Source of the DNA: an uncultured bacterium
GTDB lineage: Bacteria > Bacteroidota > Bacteroidia > Bacteroidales > JACABE01
NCBI GenBank assembly: GCA_903911455.1
Contig: CAIWDQ010000235.1
Location: forward strand, 1-5,604
Length of the DNA stretch: 5,604 nt
Direction: 5' to 3'
Part shown: one piece after another, positions 1 through 5,577 of the stretch
Numbering within the stretch: the first letter of the stretch is position 1
How the letters are laid out: each line of letters starts with the position of its first letter
Made by a program: the position numbers and the translations under genes
Notes under the pieces: model-generated
Told to the model about the DNA's origin: nothing
Database searches by the model: none
Seen by the model: only the letters and a program-made list of their open reading frames with translations

Positions 1-7
1 TTGAACC

Positions 8-38
8 TTTGCTTCCCATTTTGAAGTCCATATTTTTG
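8..38 (+). promoter_or_regulatory. Candidate Bacteroidota-type promoter P1 for the nuo operon
   Basis: A TTTG at 8-11 is followed after 19 nt by TATTTTTG at 31-38, an exact match to the Bacteroidota -7 element TAnnTTTG at a normal distance from a -33 TTG. Transcription would start near 45, giving a leader of about 220 nt before nuoA. The region is T-rich, which raises the chance of accidental matches. The call rests on motif and spacing only. Confidence 0.4.
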
Positions 39-49
39 AGTTATTTTTG
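21..49 (+). promoter_or_regulatory. Candidate Bacteroidota-type promoter P2, overlapping P1
   Basis: TTG at 21-23, an 18-nt spacer and a second TATTTTTG at 42-49 repeat the P1 architecture 11 bp downstream. The two -7 boxes lie in an 11-bp direct repeat (TATTTTTGA plus two bases, 31-41 and 42-52). Either or both could drive nuoA-F. They are about one helical turn apart and could compete for, or jointly recruit, the primary sigma factor. Confidence 0.4.
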
Positions 50-117
50 AACCACAATAATTACAACTTTTTATTCATAATTTTCAAAATAGTGCAAAGC
101 TATCAATAATAACAGTT

Positions 118-143
118 TTGAATAAGTACGACCAACTATTTTG
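118..143 (+). promoter_or_regulatory. Weak alternative promoter nearer nuoA
   Basis: TTG at 118-120 is followed after 16 nt by TATTTTG at 137-143. That is one base shorter than the -7 consensus TAnnTTTG, and the spacer is shorter than usual. If used, it would shorten the nuoA leader to roughly 115 nt. It is a poorer match than the pair at 8-49. Confidence 0.2.
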
Positions 144-185
144 TCTATTACGCCTTATTTATGGTTTTTATCGGACAACAATGCT

Positions 186-212
186 TTTAAATGATAAAAA
201 ACATCATTTAAA
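186..212. repeat. AT-only perfect inverted repeat in the nuoA leader
   Basis: TTTAAATGAT (186-195) and ATCATTTAAA (203-212) are perfect reverse complements separated by the 7-nt loop AAAAAAC. The stem has only two G-C pairs (G193 with C205 and the adjacent A/T context), so an RNA hairpin would be weak, and no T-run follows on the + strand as an intrinsic terminator would need. A regulator-binding dyad upstream of nuoA is the alternative. The spacing does not match the 4-bp spacer of an FNR-type site. Confidence 0.45.
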
Positions 213-265
213 GTCAACATTTACACCTAAAAGTTGTTTATGCAGTAACAAATAATTTAGAAGAG

Positions 266-643
266 ATGAATAATTCGGTGCCGGCAGATTATATACCTAT
301 ATTTTTACAGTCAGTTGTAGTGTTCGGATTCGTTGTAATAACGATGCTTGCCACTCATTTTCTGACTGCTAAAAGAAGGAAAATAGATACGCGCAAAAAG
401 TCGGAGAGCTTTGAGTGCGGGATTGAGGTGAAGGGCAACGCGCGTATGCCTTTTTCTGTTAAATACTTTTTGGTTGCCATTTTGTTTGTGTTGTTTGATG
501 TCGAGATAATATTCTTTTATCCTTATGCTTTAAATTTTAGAGAATTAGGATGGGATGGACTCTTTAGTATGGTATTATTTGTTGCATTTATATTAGTAGG
601 CTTCGTTTATTTGATTAAAAAAGGCGCCTTAAAATGGGAATAA
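266..643 (+). CDS. nuoA: NADH-quinone oxidoreductase subunit A (complex I)
   Basis: This is a small membrane subunit of respiratory complex I. It sits where the peripheral arm meets the membrane arm, and its TM1-TM2 loop lies near the quinone cavity. The 125 residues match the usual family length. Three hydrophobic segments are visible at about 12-33, 66-88 and 97-116. The family loop motif FECG is at 49-52, and the conserved FLVAILFVLFDVE (68-80) carries acidic residues D78 and E80 in the second helix. The C-terminus ALKWE is also typical. The ATG at 266 places the conserved first helix correctly and is preceded by AAGAG directly against the start, too close for a standard Shine-Dalgarno; weak ribosome sites are normal in Bacteroidota. 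It is the first gene of the cluster, and nuoB follows after 9 nt. Confidence 0.98.
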   Translation: MNNSVPADYIPIFLQSVVVFGFVVITMLATHFLTAKRRKIDTRKKSESFECGIEVKGNARMPFSVKYFLVAILFVLFDVEIIFFYPYALNFRELGWDGLFSMVLFVAFILVGFVYLIKKGALKWE

Positions 644-652
644 GAAATTAAT

Positions 653-1237
653 ATGACTGATCAAAATAAATATACAAAAGTAGCTGCCCCAGAAGGTTAT
701 TCAGGACCTGGTTTTATGGCAACATCTCTCGACAAGGTTGTGGGATTGGCCCGTAAGAACTCGATTTGGCCTTTACCATTTGCTACTTCTTGCTGCGGAA
801 TTGAATTTATGTCGACAATGGCTTCGAATTACGACTTAGGAAGGTTCGGGTCGGAGAGATTAAGCTTTTCGCCGCGCCAAGCAGATCTATTGATGGTTAT
901 GGGAACGATAGCGAAGAAGATGGGACCAATTTTGCAGCAAATCTATGAACAAATGGCCGAACCAAGATGGGTAATTGCAGTTGGCGCATGTGCATCATCA
1001 GGAGGAATTTTCGATACACATAGCGTTTTGCAAGGAATCGACAGAGTAATACCTGTAGATGTGTACGTTCCAGGCTGTCCACCACGCCCCGAACAGATTT
1101 TAGACGGCGTTATTAAGATACAAGAATTGGTAGAAACAGAATCTTTAAGAAGAAGAGACTCGCAGGAATACAAAGACTTACTTGCTGGTTATGGAATAAA
1201 TCAGGTTTGGAAAAAAGAAGAACCAAAAACTATCTAA
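653..1237 (+). CDS. nuoB: NADH-quinone oxidoreductase subunit B (carries cluster N2)
   Basis: This 194-residue peripheral-arm subunit binds the terminal [4Fe-4S] cluster N2, which passes electrons to quinone. The four expected ligands are visible: the adjacent pair C47 and C48 in ATSCCGIEF, C113 in VGACASSGG and C142 in VPGCPPRPEQ. The surrounding family blocks SNYDLGRFGSER (58-69) and SFSPRQADLLMV (71-82) are intact. The N-terminal 20 residues are variable and hydrophilic. The tail after about 165 is charged and contacts neighbouring subunits in known complexes. The gene lies 9 nt after nuoA and ends with two in-frame stops (TAATAA, 1235-1240) directly against the nuoC start, so translation is probably coupled. 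No residue looks aberrant. Confidence 0.99.
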   Translation: MTDQNKYTKVAAPEGYSGPGFMATSLDKVVGLARKNSIWPLPFATSCCGIEFMSTMASNYDLGRFGSERLSFSPRQADLLMVMGTIAKKMGPILQQIYEQMAEPRWVIAVGACASSGGIFDTHSVLQGIDRVIPVDVYVPGCPPRPEQILDGVIKIQELVETESLRRRDSQEYKDLLAGYGINQVWKKEEPKTI

Positions 1238-1240
1238 TAA

Positions 1241-1735
1241 ATGGATAATAACTATGTTTTACAAAAAATAAGGCAGTACTTTGATGGTTTTGTGCTGGGC
1301 TATGAGGAACTTTCGGGCATCTTAACAATTACTGTTAAGCCCGTAGTAATTAATGACCTTATCTCATACCTGAAAAAAGAACCTGAACCAGGTTTTGGCT
1401 TCTTAACAGATATTTGTGGCATCCATTATCCAGACCAAGAGAACGAATTAGGCGTTGTTTATCTTCTTCATAATATGAAAAACAATATGAGGATCAGAAT
1501 TAAAACCTTTGTAACAAAGGAATATCCAATCGTACCTACAATTACGTGGATTTATGCTGCGGCAAATTGGATGGAACGCGAAACATACGATTTTTATGGG
1601 ATAGAATTTGAAGGACATCCTAATTTAAAGCGTATTTTAAATGTTGAATATCTCGACTATTTTCCTATGCGTAAAGACTATGCGATGGAAGATCCAACTA
1701 GAGAAGATAAAGATAACCGCTATTTCGGTAGGTAA
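1241..1735 (+). CDS. nuoC: NADH-quinone oxidoreductase subunit C (30 kDa subunit)
   Basis: This 164-residue structural subunit of the complex I connecting module packs against NuoD and NuoB and carries no cofactor. The family signature is clear: ERETYDFYGIEFEGHPNLKR (112-131), followed by MRKDY (143-147). Between these, the usual W-G-P stretch before RKDYP is replaced by VEYLDYFP, and the tail EDPTREDKDNRYFGR is charged; both are mild departures seen by eye, not signs of damage. The N-terminal part (about 1-100) fits the alpha/beta fold of the family. It is encoded separately from nuoD, unlike the fused NuoCD of enterobacteria. The start lies 3 nt after the nuoB stop, and the nuoD start follows after 15 nt containing GAAAG as a weak ribosome site. 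Confidence 0.97.
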   Translation: MDNNYVLQKIRQYFDGFVLGYEELSGILTITVKPVVINDLISYLKKEPEPGFGFLTDICGIHYPDQENELGVVYLLHNMKNNMRIRIKTFVTKEYPIVPTITWIYAAANWMERETYDFYGIEFEGHPNLKRILNVEYLDYFPMRKDYAMEDPTREDKDNRYFGR

Positions 1736-1750
1736 TTTTGAAAGAAAACA

Positions 1751-2953
1751 ATGGAAGAAAATAAAATCATAAACCCTTGGGGTGACGACAAAAACTACAC
1801 CACCTTAAACCTGGGCCCAACTCACCCTGCCACTCATGGTATCTTTCAAAACGTATTGACTATGGATGGGGAGAAGATTATTGAAGCCCAACCAACAATA
1901 GGCTACATACATAGAGCTTTTGAGAAGATTGCAGAACGTAGACCTTATTACCAGATAACACCTTTGACTGATAGGCTTAATTATTGTTCTGCACCGATTA
2001 ACAATCTGGGTTGGTTTATGACTGTTGAGAAACTATTGGGTGTGAAAACTCCTAAGAAGGTTGATTATATGCGTATAATAGTTATGGAACTCGCCCGCAT
2101 AACCGATCATTTAATTTGCAATAGCGTTATTGGTGTTGATAGTGGCGCGTTAACAGGTTTCACATATATTTTTCAGGAAAGAGAAGCTGTTTATGAGATT
2201 TATGAAGAGATTTCGGGAGCTAGATTAACTACTAATATGGGTAGAATAGGAGGTTTTGAAAGAGATTTTTCAGCTACAGCGATAAAAAAATTAAAAGAGT
2301 TCTTAATAAGATTTCCTAAAAAGCTTAAAGAGTTTGAAAACTTACTTTTGAGGAATAGAATTTTTATGGATAGAACCATTAATGTTGGTGGAATAACTGC
2401 TGAAAAAGCTTTGAATAGTGGTTTCACAGGCCCAAATCTAAGAGCGGCAGGTGTAGATTACGATGTTAGAGTTACAGATCCATATTGTTCATATCAAGAC
2501 TTTGATTTTGAAGTTCCGATAGGCACAAATGGAGATGTTTATGATCGTTTTTGTGTTAGAAATGAGGAAATGCGTCAAAGTATAAAGCTTATTCAGTATG
2601 CATTGGATAATTTGCCAGTAGGAAACTACCATGCAGACCTCCCAGACTTTTATTTGCCACCTAAAGAGAAAGTATATAATAATATGGAGGCTTTAATCTA
2701 CCATTTTAAGATCGTAATGGGTGAAATAGATATGCCTAAAGGGGAAGTATATTACGCTGTTGAAGGTGCAAATGGTGAATTAGGGTTTTATTTAATAAGT
2801 GATGGCGGTCGCACACCATTTCGCTTGCATTTCAGGAGGCCTTGTTTTATATATTATCAAGCTTACGCTGATATGATTAAAGGAGGTTTGCTTTCAGATG
2901 CTATTTTAACAATGAGTAGCATGAATGTGATAGCCGGAGAGCTTGATGCGTAG
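1751..2953 (+). CDS. nuoD: NADH-quinone oxidoreductase subunit D (49 kDa, quinone site)
   Basis: This 400-residue subunit is descended from the large subunit of [NiFe] hydrogenases and forms the quinone-binding cavity with NuoB. The motif LGPTHPATHG (21-30) supplies H25 and H29; H29 aligns with the quinone-contacting His, and Y78 in LTDRLNYCS (72-80) aligns with the quinone-contacting Tyr of the family. Further blocks are GYIHRAFEKIAERR (51-64), TNMGRIGG, TGPNLRAAGV and GELGFYLISDGG. As expected for complex I, the hydrogenase nickel-binding Cys pairs are absent. The C-terminus MNVIAGELDA takes the place of the more common DPVMGEVDR; from memory this is the usual Bacteroidota form, so it is a lineage marker. 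Stop TAG. Twenty-six A-rich nt separate it from nuoE. Confidence 0.99.
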   Translation: MEENKIINPWGDDKNYTTLNLGPTHPATHGIFQNVLTMDGEKIIEAQPTIGYIHRAFEKIAERRPYYQITPLTDRLNYCSAPINNLGWFMTVEKLLGVKTPKKVDYMRIIVMELARITDHLICNSVIGVDSGALTGFTYIFQEREAVYEIYEEISGARLTTNMGRIGGFERDFSATAIKKLKEFLIRFPKKLKEFENLLLRNRIFMDRTINVGGITAEKALNSGFTGPNLRAAGVDYDVRVTDPYCSYQDFDFEVPIGTNGDVYDRFCVRNEEMRQSIKLIQYALDNLPVGNYHADLPDFYLPPKEKVYNNMEALIYHFKIVMGEIDMPKGEVYYAVEGANGELGFYLISDGGRTPFRLHFRRPCFIYYQAYADMIKGGLLSDAILTMSSMNVIAGELDA

Positions 2954-2979
2954 CTAATTGCAATAAAAAAAAAGAGAAA

Positions 2980-3570
2980 ATGATTGGGAATTATATTCAA
3001 CATAAGATATATCACAAAGAAGGGAAGAATTATTCGTTCTCTGAAACAACTTTAGAGAGGGTTAATGAGATAATTGCCCGCTATCCAAGAGGTAAACAGA
3101 AGTCTGCATTGCTACCTTTGCTTCATATAGCACAGGAAGAATTTGGCGGAAGCCTGAATGCTGACATTATGGATTATGTGGCAGAGATTTTAGACATACA
3201 ACCGATAGAAGTGTATGAAGTGGCGACCTTTTATTCGCAATATTACATGGATAAAGTGGGTAAATTTGTAATTGAAGTTTGTCAGACAGGCCCATGTTTA
3301 GCTTGTGGAGCCGATGATATGATAGATTATCTTAAAGAAAAACTAAATATTAATGTTGGTGAAACAACAACAGACGGTTTATTTACTTTAAAAGCTGTTG
3401 AATGTCTTGGAGCTTGCGGATATGCTCCGGTTATGCAGGTTAATACTAAGTTTCACGAACAATTAACGAAAGAAAGTATTGATAGGATTATAGATACACT
3501 TAGAGAACAAGCTTACGAACCTCAAAATAACGACGACAAATGGGTAGAAAAATTCTGCTTGAGAAAATAG
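2980..3570 (+). CDS. nuoE: NADH-quinone oxidoreductase subunit E (24 kDa, cluster N1a)
   Basis: This thioredoxin-fold [2Fe-2S] subunit of the NADH-oxidising module is the partner of NuoF. The four N1a ligands are visible: C101 and C106 in CQTGPC, and C142 and C146 in ECLGAC. An extra Cys, C109, lies three residues after C106 and has no known role here. The N-terminal helical domain (about 22-90) contains ARYPRGKQKSALLPLLHIAQ and VYEVATFYSQY, both typical. The start is preceded by an A-run and AAGAGAAA, a common Bacteroidota arrangement. The last nine codons (WVEKFCLRK) overlap the first codons of nuoF in another frame and so are constrained by nuoF; the NuoE fold probably ends near residue 180. 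The 196-residue length is somewhat longer than the roughly 160-180 often seen. Confidence 0.98.
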   Translation: MIGNYIQHKIYHKEGKNYSFSETTLERVNEIIARYPRGKQKSALLPLLHIAQEEFGGSLNADIMDYVAEILDIQPIEVYEVATFYSQYYMDKVGKFVIEVCQTGPCLACGADDMIDYLKEKLNINVGETTTDGLFTLKAVECLGACGYAPVMQVNTKFHEQLTKESIDRIIDTLREQAYEPQNNDDKWVEKFCLRK

Positions 3571-4877
3571 GTATAGAAGGCATTCAAAGATTTGATGTTT
3601 ACAAGCATTCAGGCGGTTATTCGGCTGTTGATAAAGCATTAAAAGCAATGACACCTAACGAAGTGCTTGAAGAAGTACGCAAATCTGGACTTAGAGGTCG
3701 TGGGGGAGCAGGTTTTCCTACCGGAATGAAGTGGAGTTTCTTAGATAAGAAATCAAATCAGCCAAGATATCTTATTTGTAATGCCGACGAAAGCGAGCCG
3801 GGTACTTTCAAAGACCGTTATTTGATGGAACATATTCCTCATTTGCTTATTGAAGGTATGATTTGTTCCGCTTTTGCACTAGAATCTAATACCGCTTATA
3901 TTTATATACGTGGAGAGTTTAAATATTTGGTTGGAATACTTAATAAAGCTTTATCCGAAGCTTATGCAAACGGTTATTTGGGTAAGAATATATTAGGAAC
4001 TAACTTTTCGTTAGATATATATGTGCACCCCGGTGCCGGAGCTTATATTTGTGGCGAAGAAACTGCTTTGATAGAGTCTTTGGAAGGTAAAAGAGGGAAT
4101 CCACGTCTTAAGCCACCTTTCCCTGCTTTTGTTGGATTGTATGGTTGCCCGACTGTGGTAAATAATGTTGAAACTTTAGCTTCTGTTGCACCAATTTTAA
4201 ATATAGGAGGCTTTCTTTATGCAACTATTGGTAATGGTAAAAGCACAGGAACTAAGCTTATATCTGCCTGTGGCAACATTAATAAGCCCGGTGTTTACGA
4301 AATTGAGTTAGGCATAAGTGTTGAAGATTTTATTTATTCTGATGAATATTGTGGTGGTATTAAAAATGGTAAGAAACTTAAGGCTGTAGTGCCCGGTGGT
4401 TCTTCTGTGCTGGTGTTACCTGCTCATTTAATACTTAAAACTACTAATGATTGTCCAAGATTGATGACTTATGAGTCCTTAGCTGAAGGCGGATTTGAAA
4501 CCGGAACTATGTTAGGCTCGGGAGGGTTTATTGTATATGACGAAGACCAGTGTATGGTGCGTAATACGATGAGTTTTTCGCGTTTTTATCACCATGAATC
4601 TTGCGGACAATGTTCTCCATGCCGTGAAGGTACCGGTTGGCAGGAAAGGATTTTAACAAGAATTGAAAATGGTGAAGGCAGAGCAAAAGATATTGACCTT
4701 TTAGCTGATATTTCAAAACATATAGAAGGTAATACGATTTGTCCTTTGGGTGATGCTGCTGCCTGGCCGGTTGCGAGTGCAATTAAACATTTCCGTAAGG
4801 AATTTGAATTTCATGTAGAACATCCGGATATTGTTAAGAATATTCGTCACGGGAATATTCTGAATTATAAATTATGA
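3540..4877 (+). CDS. nuoF: NADH-quinone oxidoreductase subunit F (51 kDa, FMN and N3)
   Basis: This subunit oxidises NADH at FMN and passes electrons to the [4Fe-4S] cluster N3. Glycine-rich LRGRGGAGFPTGMKW (51-65) is the FMN/NADH-binding signature. NADESEPGTFKDR (81-93) and GAGAYICGEETALIESLEG (165-183) complete the nucleotide site. N3 ligands are C355, C358 and C361 in ESCGQCSPCREGT and C401 in NTICPLGDA. The length of 445 residues is normal. The ATG at 3540 overlaps nuoE by 31 nt; it is preferred because MGRKILLEKIGIEGI matches the family N-terminus and a later start would lose it. The last residues (ILNYKL) and the TGA stop are encoded within a 7-bp tandem repeat, so the extreme C-terminus may be recently altered. 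nuoG, normally next, does not follow. Confidence 0.99.
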   Translation: MGRKILLEKIGIEGIQRFDVYKHSGGYSAVDKALKAMTPNEVLEEVRKSGLRGRGGAGFPTGMKWSFLDKKSNQPRYLICNADESEPGTFKDRYLMEHIPHLLIEGMICSAFALESNTAYIYIRGEFKYLVGILNKALSEAYANGYLGKNILGTNFSLDIYVHPGAGAYICGEETALIESLEGKRGNPRLKPPFPAFVGLYGCPTVVNNVETLASVAPILNIGGFLYATIGNGKSTGTKLISACGNINKPGVYEIELGISVEDFIYSDEYCGGIKNGKKLKAVVPGGSSVLVLPAHLILKTTNDCPRLMTYESLAEGGFETGTMLGSGGFIVYDEDQCMVRNTMSFSRFYHHESCGQCSPCREGTGWQERILTRIENGEGRAKDIDLLADISKHIEGNTICPLGDAAAWPVASAIKHFRKEFEFHVEHPDIVKNIRHGNILNYKL

Positions 4878-4891
4878 ATTATGAATTATGA
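4857..4891 (+). repeat. 7-bp tandem repeat across the nuoF stop codon
   Basis: Five consecutive heptamers are visible: ATTCTGA (4857), ATTATAA (4864) and three exact ATTATGA copies (4871, 4878, 4885). The first exact copy supplies the nuoF stop TGA (4875-4877). Short heptanucleotide tandem repeats occur in intergenic DNA of several bacterial groups and change length by replication slippage. One insertion or deletion here would rewrite only the last few NuoF residues, because each unit contains TGA or TAA in one of the frames. Confidence 0.85.
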
Positions 4892-5004
4892 ATGGGGACA
4901 AGTGCTTGATGTTTGAAGTTTGGAGTGCCTAAAATTAATCCTGAATTAGCAAAACCTTTGATATTGCTGTGTTTTTTGAAAAAATGGTTGATTTGATGGT
5001 GCAA

Positions 5005-5401
5005 ATTGATTAGCAGTTTTTACCAGAAGTGAATATGTTTTTGTTTAGGGGTGTAATTTTTTGTCGGAAGTGAATAATATATTAAATTGTGATTAGAAGT
5101 TTTTACAGGAAGTGATGAAGTTTTTGCAAAGAGGTATATTTTTTTGTCAGAAGTGATGAAGTTTTTATGTGGATTGATATTTGATAATTCCAGAGAGGTA
5201 TTTTTTATAGAAATATAGGAATTGACAATGTCTGAAGTGGTAATTTTTTTCTCAAAATAGGTATTTTTTTTACCGGAAGAGGTAAATATTTTTTCAAACT
5301 AGGTATTTATCTTTTCTATAGTATTAAAGTCTTTTCAGATTGAGGTATTTTATTTTTTGAGATAGGATTTGGATTGGTAGTTGATGGTATTTTTTTAAGA
5401 A
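5005..5401 (+). repeat. Degenerate 21-bp tandem array, about 19 units, with phased T-tracts
   Basis: Unit starts are at 5005, 5026, 5046, 5067, 5088, 5109, 5129, 5150, then every 21 bp from 5171 to 5381. All units are 21 bp except two of 20 bp. Two related unit types are seen: GAAGTGATGAAGTTTTT (5109, 5150; close at 5026, 5088, 5005) and GAAGAGGTATTTTTTTT-like (5046, 5129, 5192, 5234, 5255, 5276, 5297, 5339, 5381). In the left half they alternate, giving a 41-42 bp super-period. Thirteen of 19 units carry a run of at least five T. Units at 5067, 5171, 5213, 5318 and 5360 are the most decayed. There are no unique spacers as in CRISPR and no flanking transposase. The function is unknown. Confidence 0.75.
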
Positions 5402-5470
5402 AAGGATAAGATGTTTCTTATGAGACAAAATGTGATTAAATATTTATTATTGATTTATTTTCTGAAACAG

Positions 5471-5501
5471 TCGTTTTTTTAGTTTATTAATTATATCTTT
5501 G
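5471..5501 (+). promoter_or_regulatory. Bacteroidota-type promoter for the downstream gene
   Basis: TATCTTTG at 5494-5501, followed by C, is an exact and typical TAnnTTTG -7 element. At the expected distance upstream lies TCG (5471-5473, 20-nt spacer), one mismatch from the -33 TTG. A T-run (5474-5480) fills the start of the spacer. Transcription would begin near 5508. The -7 box sits inside nested inverted repeats, suggesting repression by a dimeric regulator. Confidence 0.55.
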
Positions 5502-5519
5502 CAAAGTTTTATAAACTAA
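5479..5519. promoter_or_regulatory. Nested inverted repeats covering the -7 box (operator candidate)
   Basis: The outer arms TTAGTTTAT (5479-5487) and ATAAACTAA (5511-5519) are perfect reverse complements with centres 32 bp apart, close to three helical turns, so both face the same side of the helix. Inside them CTTTGCAAAG (5497-5506) is a perfect 10-bp palindrome that overlaps the -7 element. A DNA-binding dimer here would block RNA polymerase. Part of the inner palindrome follows from the TTTGC promoter consensus, so the outer arms are the stronger evidence. Confidence 0.45.
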
Positions 5520-5577
5520 GATTAGGATTAGCTGGTAAAATATTTTAAGAAGGTGTTTATTTGACCATATTCTTAGG

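Larger units (their letters stand above)
4878..5577. other. 700-bp gene-free spacer between nuoF and the next putative gene
   Basis: No credible gene is present on either strand. The + strand has only short frames such as the 14-codon one at 4888-4932, and the longest stop-free minus stretch (5298-5023) has no start codon. I see no GC-rich hairpin plus T-run after nuoF that would be a clear intrinsic terminator. Contents in order are the end of the ATTATGA heptamers, in-phase heptamers TTGATGT, TTGAAGT and TTGGAGT (4906-4926), a transitional AT-rich stretch, the 21-bp array (5005-5401) and a promoter with inverted repeats (5471-5519). In 5041-5220 the + strand has 43 G and only 6 C, a composition unlike the genes. 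Confidence 0.8.

Noticed and set aside
1..102. Divergent minus-strand gene: frame MDFKMGSKGS starting at 31 on the minus strand, with TAGCTTTG as a minus-strand -7 box (102-95).
   Set aside because: Only ten codons are visible, no -33 TTG lies at the right distance (nearest CAA on the + strand gives a 30-nt spacer), and the frame overlaps better + strand promoter candidates. An upstream + strand gene ending at the TGA at 48-50 is equally possible.
897..1173. Minus-strand open frames antisense to nuoB, and similar ones antisense to nuoD, nuoE and nuoF.
   Set aside because: They mirror the codons of clearly conserved complex I genes and show no domain, promoter or ribosome site of their own.
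2835..2890. Internal AGGAGG sequences in nuoD as Shine-Dalgarno sites for a hidden gene.
   Set aside because: They encode conserved nuoD residues, no other long frame starts after them, and strong Shine-Dalgarno sites are not typical of this phylum.
4899..4908. CAAGTGCTTG dyad as a terminator or operator.
   Set aside because: The four-base arms with a two-base gap are too short, and no T-run follows.
4888..4932. 14-codon frame ATG AAT GGG ... TAA directly after nuoF.
   Set aside because: The ATG belongs to the ATTATGA repeat, the peptide is very short and no ribosome site is evident.
4972..4984. TTTTTTGAAAAAA as a terminator hairpin after nuoF.
   Set aside because: A palindrome with a one-base centre cannot form a hairpin stem with a workable loop, and no G-C pairs are present.
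5116..5224. Short + strand frames beginning at ATG in the GAAGTGATG units (for example ATG AAG TTT TTA at 5156).
   Set aside because: They are repeat products of 10-21 codons ending in TGA or TAG and show no coding features.
5005..5401. CRISPR array.
   Set aside because: Units are contiguous and degenerate with no unique spacers of constant length, and no cas gene is seen in the window.
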